Position numbers and translations under genes: made by a program | In this document: in pieces, positions 1-8,151 of the stretch | Layout: each line of letters begins with the position of its first letter | How positions within the stretch are numbered: the stretch's first letter is position 1 | Notes under the pieces: model-generated | Seen by the model: only the letters and a program-made list of their open reading frames with translations | The model's database searches: none | Told to the model about the DNA's origin: nothing | Assembly (NCBI GenBank): GCA_017477555.1 | Contig: JAFUVK010000002.1 | Span: forward strand, 1-33,248 | Reading direction: 5' to 3' | DNA length: 33,248 nucleotides | Origin: Muribaculaceae bacterium | Lineage (GTDB): Bacteria; Bacteroidota; Bacteroidia; Bacteroidales; Muribaculaceae

Positions 1-124
1 TGCCTCAAGTCGCATTGTGGGGTAAGGGGAAGGTGTGTGCACGGGACACAAATTCTCACCAATGTTTGCGGCGTGGCCAGCCAACGCGCCACTAGACAAG
101 CGCGGTGAGTGGTCTGGCTTATAG

Positions 125-436
125 GCTGCGGATTTTAGGTCTTTCTCGTTGAGCAAACTGAATATAATGGTTGGAAGCAATATCCGTTACATCTCCATTG
201 CCATCAGTCGATTTGCCAACTGTGACTTCAAGGCATTACTCAATCAATATCGCATTCAGGAGGCTTGCCGAAGAATGAATGATGTAGAGCATTATGGAAG
301 ATATACCATCGAGGCCATTGCCAAGAGTGTGGGCGTAACCTCAAGAACAAGTTTTATCCAAAACTTCAAAAAACAGACTGGACTCACCCCGTCGGCCTAC
401 TTAAAATTCGCACGTGAGAAGGCTGAGGCAAATTGA
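125..436 (+). pseudogene. 5'-truncated AraC-type HTH remnant
   Basis: About 100 residues that align almost end to end with the C-terminal DNA-binding domain of the complete regulator at 9322-11007: shared stretches include CDFKxLLxQYRIxEACRRMN, AIAKSVGxTSRTSFI and TPSAYLK. The similarity begins near 137 (the equivalent of FTFARLHELVGSN in the intact copy), and the frame is closed by a TAG at 122-124. The sequence upstream of that does not resemble the linker, membrane helix or TPR region of the intact gene. It is therefore a 3' fragment, not a full AraC protein (two HTH motifs need about 100 residues, which are present, but the sensor half is gone). A TTG at 149 could in principle start a free-standing HTH peptide of 95 residues. 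Whether it is expressed cannot be told. If the break lies outside the window (1-148 is only the edge), a rearranged gene remains possible. Confidence 0.75.
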
Positions 437-464
437 TAAAAACCCATTAAAAAAACGACTGTTT

Positions 465-499
465 CACCCCCCTAAAAGGGGGTGTTTTGTTTGTTTTTT
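465..499 (+). terminator. Rho-independent terminator after the HTH remnant
   Basis: CACCCCC (465-471) pairs with GGGGGTG (478-484) around a six-base loop and is followed by the T-rich run TTTTGTTTGTTTTTT. The T-rich tail overlaps the left half of the 25-bp dyad at 488-512, so terminator and putative operator share bases. Confidence 0.75.
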
Positions 500-512
500 C
501 GAAGAACGAACA
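488..512. promoter_or_regulatory. Putative operator dyad, copy A
   Basis: A 25-bp imperfect dyad running from TGTTTG to CGAACA. By eye it matches 21 of 25 positions of the dyad at 11014-11038. Its right half ACGAACA (506-512) is 18 nt upstream of the -33 TTG of the promoter at 531-561, exactly as at the second cassette. Operator function is inferred from recurrence and position. Confidence 0.5.
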
Positions 513-530
513 CTGCCCTAGCCACTTTTC

Positions 531-561
531 TTGCCATAGAGAGGTGGTTATTATAATTTTG
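531..561 (+). promoter_or_regulatory. Bacteroidetes-type promoter of the first LRR cassette
   Basis: TTG at 531-533, a 20-nt spacer, then TAATTTTG at 554-561. This matches the known Bacteroidetes primary-sigma consensus (TTG / TAnnTTTG). It implies a leader of roughly 85 nt before the ATG at 655. The leader contains GGCAGTGGATAAGGGTTCGAC (596 on), echoed in the leader of the second cassette. The promoter position is also the main reason for rejecting upstream start codons. Confidence 0.75.
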
Positions 562-654
562 CACTTGAATTTTCGGTACTCTAAAAAAAAAATCTGGCAG
601 TGGATAAGGGTTCGACATTGTCGAGGTTTCATACTGGACCCACACGAAATCATT

Positions 655-3198
655 ATGAAAAAATTATTTACCCTTTGCGTCCTGTTGGCTGGTGTCTTGA
701 CAGGGCAAGCAGCAGTAGAGATGGGGTTGACGCCGGTCATTCCGCCCGTCACCAATCCCGGACCGTCACGCAACATGAAGAAGGCCGCAAACTATGCAGC
801 AGAGGTCGTTGTCAACAATGTAAAGTATGGCATTGATACGGAAATGGGCATGGCTGTTGTGCTTGGTCTAGACGATGATGTACTTGATCTGAACATTGAA
901 GAATCGATCAATTATGAAGGTTCCACTTTTCCTGTCAAGGAGGTCGCCCGCATGGCATTTAATGCTAACGAAATCATTGAGACAGTCCACTTCCCTACCC
1001 ACCTGGCAAAGATAGGCAGTTGGTCGTTCCAAAACTGCGCCTCGCTGCAGTCGGTAGAGATTCCCGAAGGCTGCGAAGTCGACTCAATGGCTTTCGGACA
1101 GTGTATCTCACTGGCCAATGTAACCATTGGAGAAGGAGCAAAATTGAATTATGGCGCATTCTACAAGGACGTTGCCCTGACCAGTGTGACTATTCCGGCT
1201 ACAGTCACCGCACTGGGAAGATATTGCTTTAACGAGTGCACCAACCTCAAACATGTCACGATGCAGGGTGATTATATGTCATTTATCGGTTATGGATGCT
1301 TCATGAAGAGCGGAATTGAAGAGCTGAACTTGCCTGCTACCGTTGATCTGATTGAGGCATGCCTCGCCTATGACAGCCGCAGCCTGAAGTCCATCACGTT
1401 GCCCACCAACCTCGAGACCGTGCCCGCTCAGGCTTTCACCATGTGTACGTCGATAAGCAGTGTCTACCTGCCCGAAAACTACACCAAGTTGGGACAGGAA
1501 AGCTTCTATATGAACAGTAGTCTGACAAGCATCAACCTGGAGAATATCACTGAATTCCCCCGTATGTGCTTGGTGCAATGTGTCAACCTAGCGATAGATT
1601 TGGAGATGAACGACAATACCACATTCATCGGCGAGCAAGCGTTTGCTCGTGGTGCCATCAAGAGTGTCAAAACGGGTTCCAAGACCACGACCATTGACAA
1701 TTTCGCATTCCTTGAGGATGGAGGTCTCAAGAAGGTGACTCTGCTTGAGGGACTGCAAACCATCGGACGCATGGCATTTGCTGGCGTGGGAGCCGAAAAG
1801 ATTGTCATCCCATCTACTGTCACACGAGTTGACGGAGGTGCTTTCCGCAACTCCGGTGGTATCAACAGCGGCCTTAGGACCTTGGTGTGCTTAGCCACCA
1901 CGCCTCCTAGCATGCAAAATCCAGATGAATTGGTTGATGATTATTCGATTGTTACCCTCTATGTACCTGACGCAAGCATCGAGGCATACCAGGCAGCCGA
2001 ATATTGGAAGAAATTCACCAATGTGTTGCCGGTGAGCGAGTTGCCTAACGTCGAGGAAGTTACTATTGATGGTATCGTGTATGAACTTGACTTAAACACA
2101 GGCAAGGCAACTCTGATCAATGGCGCAGCAGCAACTGGTGACTTTGTGGTGCCCAACACCATCGCGCACGACCGCGCATCCTTCACGGTGGTAGGCATCG
2201 GCAAGGGCGCCTTCGATGAGAACACCAAACTGACTAGCATCACCCTCAACGAAGACTTGGAGACCATCGGCGATGACGCCTTCCAGTATTCAAGCATTCC
2301 TAGCCTGCACTTGCCCGCCAAGGTTCAGAGCGTGGGTCACGACTTCCACTACAAGGCTACCAGCCTGGCTGAAATCACCGTCGACGAGAACAACCCGTAC
2401 CTCTGCGCCGAGAACAGCCTGCTCATGAGCAAGGACAAGAAGATCGTTTGGGGCTTCCCCGTGGCTAACCCCGCTACCGAACTGATCTTGCCCGAGGAGG
2501 TTGAGATTGTGAAGAACGATGCTGTGAACCGTTGCAAGAACCTGCACAAGATTGTCATCAACGATGGTTGCAAGACCATCGAAGACTACGCCTTCGACAA
2601 CTGCACCGCTTGCACCGAGTTGATCATTGGTAAGGGCGTTGAGACCATTGGCTATCGTTCATTCCGTTCGCTCTCGTCGATGACTTCGCTCACCATGCCC
2701 GAAGAACTGATTGAGATTGGTGAATTAGCCTTCCACAACTGCGCAGCGTTGCCCGAGTTGAAGTTGCCTAACAAGTTGGAGCGAATCAATCACTGGGCAT
2801 TCAACAACTGCGTGTCATTGAAGACGGTAGAGTTGCCTGCAAGTCTGGTATACATGGGCGCAGGTTCGTTCAATGGCAACAACGCGATGGAAACCATGAT
2901 CAGTTATGCTGATGTCCCGTTTGAGATAGCCGAAATCTTCACTTATGAGCCGCAATACACCATCACTACGCTGAAGGTTCCTGCTGGCAGTGCCGAGCTC
3001 TATAGAAATGCTCCCTTCTGGATGAAGTTCACCAACATCGAGGAGATGCCTTGGACGGCGGTCGATGCTGTGAAGACCACTAATGAGGCACACGTGGTGG
3101 GCATCTACACGCTCGATGGCAAGCGCCTGAGCGAGATGCAGCCTGGTGTCAACATCGTTCGCATGAGCGACGGCACCGCACGCAAGGTTATCAAATAA
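655..3198 (+). CDS. Secreted BspA-like leucine-rich-repeat protein (copy 1)
   Basis: 847 aa from the ATG at 655, chosen because a signal peptide (MKKLFTLCVLLAGVLTG, cleavage near QAA) starts there and the promoter lies at 531-561; the open frame extends further up only through leader DNA. Two blocks of LRR_5 repeats (pattern: aromatic-xxC-x-L-x-x-hydrophobic-x-hydrophobic-P-x-x-hydrophobic) cover about residues 85-410 and 500-780. Each block closes with a TTPP / LYVP..SIEAY...YWKKFTN type cap. The last ~35 residues (VVGIYTLDGKRL ... GVNIVRMSDGTARKVIK) resemble a short type A T9SS C-terminal signal, suggesting export to the cell surface. BspA-family proteins are known as surface adhesins; the ligand here is unknown. 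It is the first gene of a two-gene cassette with the Omp28-like gene at 3269, and a paralogue lies at 5506. The second LRR block is far more conserved between the paralogues than the first. Confidence 0.88.
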   Translation: MKKLFTLCVLLAGVLTGQAAVEMGLTPVIPPVTNPGPSRNMKKAANYAAEVVVNNVKYGIDTEMGMAVVLGLDDDVLDLNIEESINYEGSTFPVKEVARMAFNANEIIETVHFPTHLAKIGSWSFQNCASLQSVEIPEGCEVDSMAFGQCISLANVTIGEGAKLNYGAFYKDVALTSVTIPATVTALGRYCFNECTNLKHVTMQGDYMSFIGYGCFMKSGIEELNLPATVDLIEACLAYDSRSLKSITLPTNLETVPAQAFTMCTSISSVYLPENYTKLGQESFYMNSSLTSINLENITEFPRMCLVQCVNLAIDLEMNDNTTFIGEQAFARGAIKSVKTGSKTTTIDNFAFLEDGGLKKVTLLEGLQTIGRMAFAGVGAEKIVIPSTVTRVDGGAFRNSGGINSGLRTLVCLATTPPSMQNPDELVDDYSIVTLYVPDASIEAYQAAEYWKKFTNVLPVSELPNVEEVTIDGIVYELDLNTGKATLINGAAATGDFVVPNTIAHDRASFTVVGIGKGAFDENTKLTSITLNEDLETIGDDAFQYSSIPSLHLPAKVQSVGHDFHYKATSLAEITVDENNPYLCAENSLLMSKDKKIVWGFPVANPATELILPEEVEIVKNDAVNRCKNLHKIVINDGCKTIEDYAFDNCTACTELIIGKGVETIGYRSFRSLSSMTSLTMPEELIEIGELAFHNCAALPELKLPNKLERINHWAFNNCVSLKTVELPASLVYMGAGSFNGNNAMETMISYADVPFEIAEIFTYEPQYTITTLKVPAGSAELYRNAPFWMKFTNIEEMPWTAVDAVKTTNEAHVVGIYTLDGKRLSEMQPGVNIVRMSDGTARKVIK

Positions 3199-3213
3199 TA
3201 CGTTCAATCAATC

Positions 3214-3247
3214 ATTGCGACATGGGGATGACCCATGTCGCAATTTT
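3214..3247 (+). terminator. Intercistronic 13-bp hairpin (attenuator/terminator-like), cassette 1
   Basis: ATTGCGACATGGG (3214-3226) pairs perfectly with CCCATGTCGCAAT (3232-3244) around GATGA and is followed by TTTTCTT. It lies between the LRR stop (3198) and the Omp28-like ATG (3269). A related hairpin with covarying bases occupies the same place in cassette 2 (8108-8140). Likely partial terminator or processing site that sets the ratio of the two products; this role is inferred. Confidence 0.75.
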
Positions 3248-3268
3248 CTTAAAAAGCGATTAATTCAT

Positions 3269-5221
3269 ATGAAGAAGAAATTACTGTCATTGATGTTTGC
3301 CCTGGGGTGCTTGTTATTTGCGAATGCCCAACAGATGCAACAGGCACCTGCGATGCCGAACATTGTAACGCGCGCCGCCAAGGCTCCAGCCCTCCATGCG
3401 CTGGGACCCAACCAGCTATATCTGGGCCATTACACGAGCGACAACTTACCCTCTCAAGGTGTGGGTTTGGCATCTCTGGAGGAAACCATTTGCTTGGGAA
3501 CGGTCTTGACGCTTGACCAACTCGAGATGTTTAACGGAAGTGAAGTGAAAGCCATCCGATTTGGCTTGTACCAGACGGTTACCGATGCCGCTGTATGCAT
3601 GTGGCCAGTGACCAGCCTATCGCCGCTCACTGTGGGAGACCCTGTGGTGTTTCAAGAAACTCCCTCAACAGTGACGGGATGGAATACCGTTGAGATTGAA
3701 AATCCCTATACCATTAACACTGATGGTATTGTAGGACTGATGCTGGGCTATCAATATCATCAAGTGGCCGGCGACGATAATAAGAGTTATCCTGTTATGG
3801 CCGTGCAAGAGGGAGACATCGCCAAGACCTATGCCTATGGCTTCTTAGGAACAACTTCCAAGAACTGGTTTGATGTGGGGTTGACCTCTTTTGGTAACCT
3901 GTGTGTACAGGCCATTGTTGAGGGCGAGAACCTTCCTGCCTATGATTTCCGGCTACTCGACATGTATGTGCCCGCCTATGCCAAGGTGGGCGATGGACTG
4001 AACTTTTCAGTCGCGCTGCAGAACTACGGTATCAAACCTCTCGATAATTATGCCTTCAATATGCTCATTGACGGAAATGTGGTCGGAATGATCAATTCAC
4101 CCCAGGCATTGACTCCCGAAGTGGTTTATTTGAATCTCAATTGTCCTCTCAATTGGCTGAACCTCTCGGTGGGGACGCACACATTTGGCCTGCAAGTCGC
4201 TAGCATCGATGGCGAGGATATTGATGATGGTAAATTACTCACGGGCGAGTTTACTGCATACTATGAGTCGTTCCCCCGCAAGAAGAACCTCATTGAGCAG
4301 TTTACCTCACAGACTTGTACCTATTGCCCCTGGGGAGAAGCCATCATCAAGCGACTGGACCAGATGCGTGATGATATTGCATGGGTGGCTGTTCACGGAA
4401 ACATGGGAACACCCGAGGACATCTTCCACACCACCAAGAGCGACCAGTTGATGACTTATCTGGGAATTGATGCTTATCCCACAGCCATTTTCAACCGATA
4501 TGACTATCCCAATAGCGGCGTGCTGGGAATGGGTATGGGCTATAATTCCAACTACACTCAGATGGTAGCGGACTATATCAATGACGGATACTTTGGACAA
4601 AATGCCACACCTGTCGCCGCCAGCATTGGAATCACAGGTACATTCGACCCCGAGACACGCGAACTCAGCGTCAAGGTAGCAGGCGAGGGCACTAGCGAGT
4701 TTAAGACACTGTTTGGCTCCATTGTGGGTGTCACAGTTTATCTCACCGAAGACGGGCTGGTTGCGCGTCAGCTCAACAATGGTACATGGGTTAATAACTA
4801 CACACACAACCATGTGATGCGCGATATGCTCAGCACAATCACCGGATCAGCCATCAAGTGGGATGACGATGCTAAGCACTATGCCAATGAGTTCGTCACC
4901 ACGCTGGATGAAAACTGGAATAGCGACAACATGCACATCATCGCCTTTGTCCACCGCAAGGGCAGCGGAGTGAAGAAGCAGGTCATCAACTGCGACATGG
5001 TCGCCATCAGCGACCTTCCAGCTCCTTCCGATGCCGTTGTTGGCGATGTTACGGGTGATGGAGTGGTCGACATCGCCGATGTCAATGCCATCATCAACAT
5101 GATGCTCGGCAAGGTCGAGGCAGTTCCTGCCGCCGACCTCAACACCGACGGAAATGTCGACATCTCTGATGTTAACGCCGTCATCAACCTCATGCTAGGC
5201 AAAGTAACAGATAATGGATAA
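3269..5221 (+). CDS. Secreted Omp28-like protein with CxxC thioredoxin site and dockerin (copy 1)
   Basis: 650 aa. Start ATG 3269 begins a clear signal peptide (MKKKLLSLMFALGCLLFANA). Residues ~35-340 form a beta-rich region I cannot assign with certainty. From ~343 an Omp28-related thioredoxin-like domain follows: the motif KKNLIEQFTSQTCTYCPWGE holds a redox-type pair C350-T-Y-C353, then an AYPTAIFNR strand as in thioredoxin folds. The C-terminus (about 592-648) carries two dockerin-type calcium loops, GDVTGDGVVDIADVNAI and DLNTDGNVDISDVNAV, each followed by a helix ending MLGK. Dockerins bind cohesins; no cohesin is visible in this window. It is the second gene of cassette 1, separated from the LRR gene by a hairpin. 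The shorter paralogue at 8152 lacks the N-terminal ~300-residue region. A disulfide or adhesin role at the cell surface is inference. Confidence 0.85.
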   Translation: MKKKLLSLMFALGCLLFANAQQMQQAPAMPNIVTRAAKAPALHALGPNQLYLGHYTSDNLPSQGVGLASLEETICLGTVLTLDQLEMFNGSEVKAIRFGLYQTVTDAAVCMWPVTSLSPLTVGDPVVFQETPSTVTGWNTVEIENPYTINTDGIVGLMLGYQYHQVAGDDNKSYPVMAVQEGDIAKTYAYGFLGTTSKNWFDVGLTSFGNLCVQAIVEGENLPAYDFRLLDMYVPAYAKVGDGLNFSVALQNYGIKPLDNYAFNMLIDGNVVGMINSPQALTPEVVYLNLNCPLNWLNLSVGTHTFGLQVASIDGEDIDDGKLLTGEFTAYYESFPRKKNLIEQFTSQTCTYCPWGEAIIKRLDQMRDDIAWVAVHGNMGTPEDIFHTTKSDQLMTYLGIDAYPTAIFNRYDYPNSGVLGMGMGYNSNYTQMVADYINDGYFGQNATPVAASIGITGTFDPETRELSVKVAGEGTSEFKTLFGSIVGVTVYLTEDGLVARQLNNGTWVNNYTHNHVMRDMLSTITGSAIKWDDDAKHYANEFVTTLDENWNSDNMHIIAFVHRKGSGVKKQVINCDMVAISDLPAPSDAVVGDVTGDGVVDIADVNAIINMMLGKVEAVPAADLNTDGNVDISDVNAVINLMLGKVTDNG

Positions 5222-5251
5222 AATGGGTAGTAATTGAGGTAATTTCTGACC

Positions 5252-5296
5252 AACACGGCTCGCCCTGCGCATCACGCACGACGGGCCGTGTTTTTA
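5252..5296 (+). terminator. Terminator after cassette 1
   Basis: AACACGGC (5252-5259) pairs with GCCGTGTT (5285-5292), with an additional small inner stem (TGCG/CGCA), followed by TTTTT. It closes the first LRR-Omp28 transcription unit before the second promoter at 5389. Confidence 0.8.
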
Positions 5297-5363
5297 ACTG
5301 GTTTGTTCGCCAACTTGGAACCAAAGTGCCTTTTCTTGGAAAGTTGTTTTTTTAAGAGGAAAC

Positions 5364-5370
5364 ACGAACA
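5364..5370. promoter_or_regulatory. ACGAACA half-site, copy B of putative operator
   Basis: ACGAACA again lies exactly 18 nt before the -33 TTG, as in front of the first cassette. The left half is degenerate here (GTTGTTTTTTT at about 5343-5353), so only the right half is confidently conserved. A distant TTTGTTCG near 5303 is its inverted complement and could be an alternative partner. Confidence 0.4.
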
Positions 5371-5388
5371 AACTCGAGCCCATTTTTC

Positions 5389-5419
5389 TTGACTTAAATA
5401 GGTGAAATCTCTAATTTTG
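5389..5419 (+). promoter_or_regulatory. Bacteroidetes-type promoter of the second LRR cassette
   Basis: TTTCTTG, a 20-nt spacer and TAATTTTGC (TTG 5389-5391, -7 element 5412-5419). Spacing and several flanking bases (including GGTG in the spacer) are the same as at 531-561. The leader contains GGCAGGGAATAAAGGGTTCGAC (from about 5447), matching the leader of copy 1. Confidence 0.78.
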
Positions 5420-5505
5420 CCACCAAGAAAAACTTTCTAAACCTTGGCAGGGAATAAAGGGTTCGACTCAACCAAGGTTAACACTAGAGCCCGTTACGGA
5501 TTCTT

Positions 5506-8088
5506 ATGAAAAAATTATTACGATCTGCATGCCTGTTCTTGATGGCCGCCCTGGCTTTGCAGGCATCTGCCTACAGAGTGACGCTGACTGAGTTGCCTGC
5601 ACCCAGCGATGTGGCTGTCAATGTGGCCAAGATGGCCCATCAGCCCAAAATGGTAGGAAAGGCAGTGAGCTATGACAATCAGATTGTTATTGACAACGTC
5701 ACCTACGGCATCGACATGACCAAAGGCATGGCCGTTGTCTTGGGACTCACCGACTTGACCATCAAGGATCTGGTGTTGGCCAACGAAGTTACCTATGAAG
5801 GTGTCGCCTACCCCGTCAAGGAGATTGCAAACAGCGCCTTCAGAGAGAATGGCACTATCGAGACTGTCCAACTGCCTAACCAACTAGAGACAGTAGGTGC
5901 GTACAGTTTCTTGATGTGCAGCAAACTCAAGAGCATTGCTCTGCCTGATGCTTGCCAGTTTGTCGACACTTGTGCATTTCAACAGTGCGTTTCGATGACC
6001 AGCATTGACTTGAATCAAGTCAAGAAATTGAGTGTCCAAACATTTTGGGGCGACTCCGCACTGACGAGTTTCACATTCCCTGAGACGCTAGACTCGATTC
6101 CTAGCCATCAACTCACCAATTGCGTCAGCTTGACCAATGTTGAGTTCAAGAACAACCATCTCAGGACACTTGCCGGCAACATCTTTATGAACTGCACCTC
6201 GCTCACCAAGGTCAAGTTCCCCGAGACCATCGATGACATGGGAACAGCTATCTGTTGGACATGTAGCATGTTGTCTAATGTAGAACTGCCCACCAACGTG
6301 ACCATGCTCCCAGCTCAGACCTTTGTGAGTTGCTCGAGCCTGAAAAATGTTACTCTTCCCGACAGTTACACTGCTATCGACGGTTCGGCATTCTTTGGAG
6401 CCGGATTGGAGTATATCAATATTGAGAACATTGTGGAATTTGGTGGCATGTGCTTTATCAACTGCCCGTTGACAGGCATGCCCAACATTGTGCTGAACGA
6501 AAACTGCACGGTTATCCCCACGAGCGTGTTCCGCAAGACGGGCATTAAGAGTTTCACTGCCAGCCCGAACTTGGTGACGCTGGGTTCGGAAGTCTTCTAT
6601 GAGTGTGCTGACTTGAGTAGAGTCACGCTCAACGAGGGACTGGAAGAGATTGGACATTTGGAATTTGTGCGTTGCCCCAACATCACCTATGTGACCATCC
6701 CATCGACCGTAACGGTAGTCAATGGCTATGCCTTCTGGGGAACTGGGTTGCAGACACTCGTCTGCAAGGCCACCACACCTCCTGAGAATCTGACTGAAGC
6801 TGATTATGTGATGGACTACAGTGTACCAACACTCTATGTTCCCGAGGAGAGCATCGAGGCATACAGGTCAGCACCCTATTGGCAGAAGTTCACTAATATC
6901 AAGCCGCTGAGCGAGGCTCCCGTAGAGCCACGTATCGAGGAAATCACCATCGATGGAATCGTGTATAGAATTGATTTAAATAATGGAACCGCCATCCTTA
7001 TCAATGGCGCAGCAGCAACTGGCGACTTTGTGGTGCCCAACACCATTGCCCGTGACCGTGCTGAAGTATTCACTGTGATTGGCATTGGGGATGGTGCATT
7101 CGACGAGAACACCAATCTGACGAGTATCACCCTGAACGAGGATCTCGAGACCATCGGCGACGACGCCTTCCAGTACTCGAGCATTCCTGCCTTGCACTTG
7201 CCTGCCAAGGTACAGAGTGTGGGTCACGACTTCCACTACAAGGCTACTAAGCTTGCCGAGATTACTGTCGACGAGAACAACCCGTATCTGTGCGCCGAGA
7301 ACTCGCTGCTCATGAGCAAGGACAAGAAGGTCGTTTGGGGCTACCCCGTGGCTAACCCTGCTACCGAACTGATTCTGCCCGAGGAGGTTGAGATTGTTAA
7401 GAGCGACGCTGTGAACCGCAGCAAGAACCTGTTGACCATTGTGATCAACGACAACTGCAAGACCATCGAGAAGGAAGCCTTCGACAACTGCACCAGCTGC
7501 ACGAGCCTGACTATGGGCAAGGGTGTTGAGTTTATCGGTTATCAGGCATTCCGTTCGTTCAAGAGCATCACCGAGCTGACATTGCCCGAAAATCTCAAGG
7601 AGCTTGATGCATGGGCTTTTAGTTGGTGCCAAAGTTTGAAAGAGATTACTTTCAACGACAAACTGGAGAAGATTGGCAATGGCTCGTTCTATCACAACGA
7701 TGCTCTCGAGGTGGTTGACCTGCCTGCCACTGTGACTTATATCAATGCCTATGCCTTCAATACCTGTGATGCCATTACCGAGTTCCGTTGCCGCGCCACG
7801 GTTCCTCCCGAGGTTATCACCGACTTGTGGGAACCCCAGGGTAACTACATGTCGATTCCGTTGCTGGTTCCCGCTGGCAGTGAAGAGGCCTATGCCAATG
7901 CTCCGGTTTGGCAGAAGTTCACTAACATCGAGGCCCTGCCAACCACCGCTATCGATGCTATTGAGGCTACAGACAATGCCACTGTTGTTGGCATCTACAC
8001 CTTGGATGGCCGCAAGGCTAGCGAGTTGCAGCCTGGCATCAACATCGTTCGCATGAGCGACGGCACTAGCCGCAAGGTTATCAAGTAA
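5506..8088 (+). CDS. Secreted BspA-like leucine-rich-repeat protein (copy 2)
   Basis: 860 aa; ATG 5506 starts the signal peptide MKKLLRSACLFLMAALALQASA. Same architecture as copy 1: a short N-terminal region (DNVTYGIDMTKGMAVVLGL matches copy 1), a first LRR_5 block to about residue 420 ending in a TTPP / LYVPEESIEAY cap, a spacer (VEPRIEEITIDGIVYRIDL), a second LRR block, a VPAGSEEAY...WQKFTNI cap, and the tail VVGIYTLDGRKASELQPG...MSDGTSRKVIK, a probable T9SS type A-like signal. From INGAAATGDFVVPN to EEVEIVKSDAVNR the sequence is nearly identical to copy 1, whereas the first block is only moderately similar. The surface adhesin or ligand-binding role is inferred from the BspA family. Followed after a conserved hairpin by the Omp28-like gene at 8152. 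Confidence 0.88.
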   Translation: MKKLLRSACLFLMAALALQASAYRVTLTELPAPSDVAVNVAKMAHQPKMVGKAVSYDNQIVIDNVTYGIDMTKGMAVVLGLTDLTIKDLVLANEVTYEGVAYPVKEIANSAFRENGTIETVQLPNQLETVGAYSFLMCSKLKSIALPDACQFVDTCAFQQCVSMTSIDLNQVKKLSVQTFWGDSALTSFTFPETLDSIPSHQLTNCVSLTNVEFKNNHLRTLAGNIFMNCTSLTKVKFPETIDDMGTAICWTCSMLSNVELPTNVTMLPAQTFVSCSSLKNVTLPDSYTAIDGSAFFGAGLEYINIENIVEFGGMCFINCPLTGMPNIVLNENCTVIPTSVFRKTGIKSFTASPNLVTLGSEVFYECADLSRVTLNEGLEEIGHLEFVRCPNITYVTIPSTVTVVNGYAFWGTGLQTLVCKATTPPENLTEADYVMDYSVPTLYVPEESIEAYRSAPYWQKFTNIKPLSEAPVEPRIEEITIDGIVYRIDLNNGTAILINGAAATGDFVVPNTIARDRAEVFTVIGIGDGAFDENTNLTSITLNEDLETIGDDAFQYSSIPALHLPAKVQSVGHDFHYKATKLAEITVDENNPYLCAENSLLMSKDKKVVWGYPVANPATELILPEEVEIVKSDAVNRSKNLLTIVINDNCKTIEKEAFDNCTSCTSLTMGKGVEFIGYQAFRSFKSITELTLPENLKELDAWAFSWCQSLKEITFNDKLEKIGNGSFYHNDALEVVDLPATVTYINAYAFNTCDAITEFRCRATVPPEVITDLWEPQGNYMSIPLLVPAGSEEAYANAPVWQKFTNIEALPTTAIDAIEATDNATVVGIYTLDGRKASELQPGINIVRMSDGTSRKVIK

Positions 8089-8107
8089 GTATCTCATTTT
8101 CTAAATC

Positions 8108-8140
8108 ATTGCGACAAGGGGAGATGCCCCTTGTCGCAAT
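8108..8140 (+). terminator. Intercistronic 14-bp hairpin, cassette 2
   Basis: ATTGCGACAAGGGG (8108-8121) pairs perfectly with CCCCTTGTCGCAAT (8127-8140) around AGATG. Compared with the hairpin at 3214-3244, a T-A pair has become A-T on both arms, so the stem is conserved by covariation. There is no T run after it (GTTTAATAG follows), and it ends only 11 nt before the ATG at 8152, so here it may act on translation or mRNA stability rather than termination. Confidence 0.65.
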
Positions 8141-8151
8141 GTTTAATAGAC

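Noticed and set aside
1-148. GC-rich structured stretch ending GGCTTATAGGC, reminiscent of the 3' end of RNase P RNA
   Set aside because: The preceding conserved parts (such as ACAGAA before the GGCTTAT string, and the AGATGAATG region) are missing. The window edge cuts it. No RNA gene is called; possible pairings such as CCACT/AGTGG are too short to be evidence.
487-654. Upstream extension of the first LRR reading frame
   Set aside because: It covers the promoter and leader; the signal peptide starts at ATG 655, as in the paralogue at 5506.
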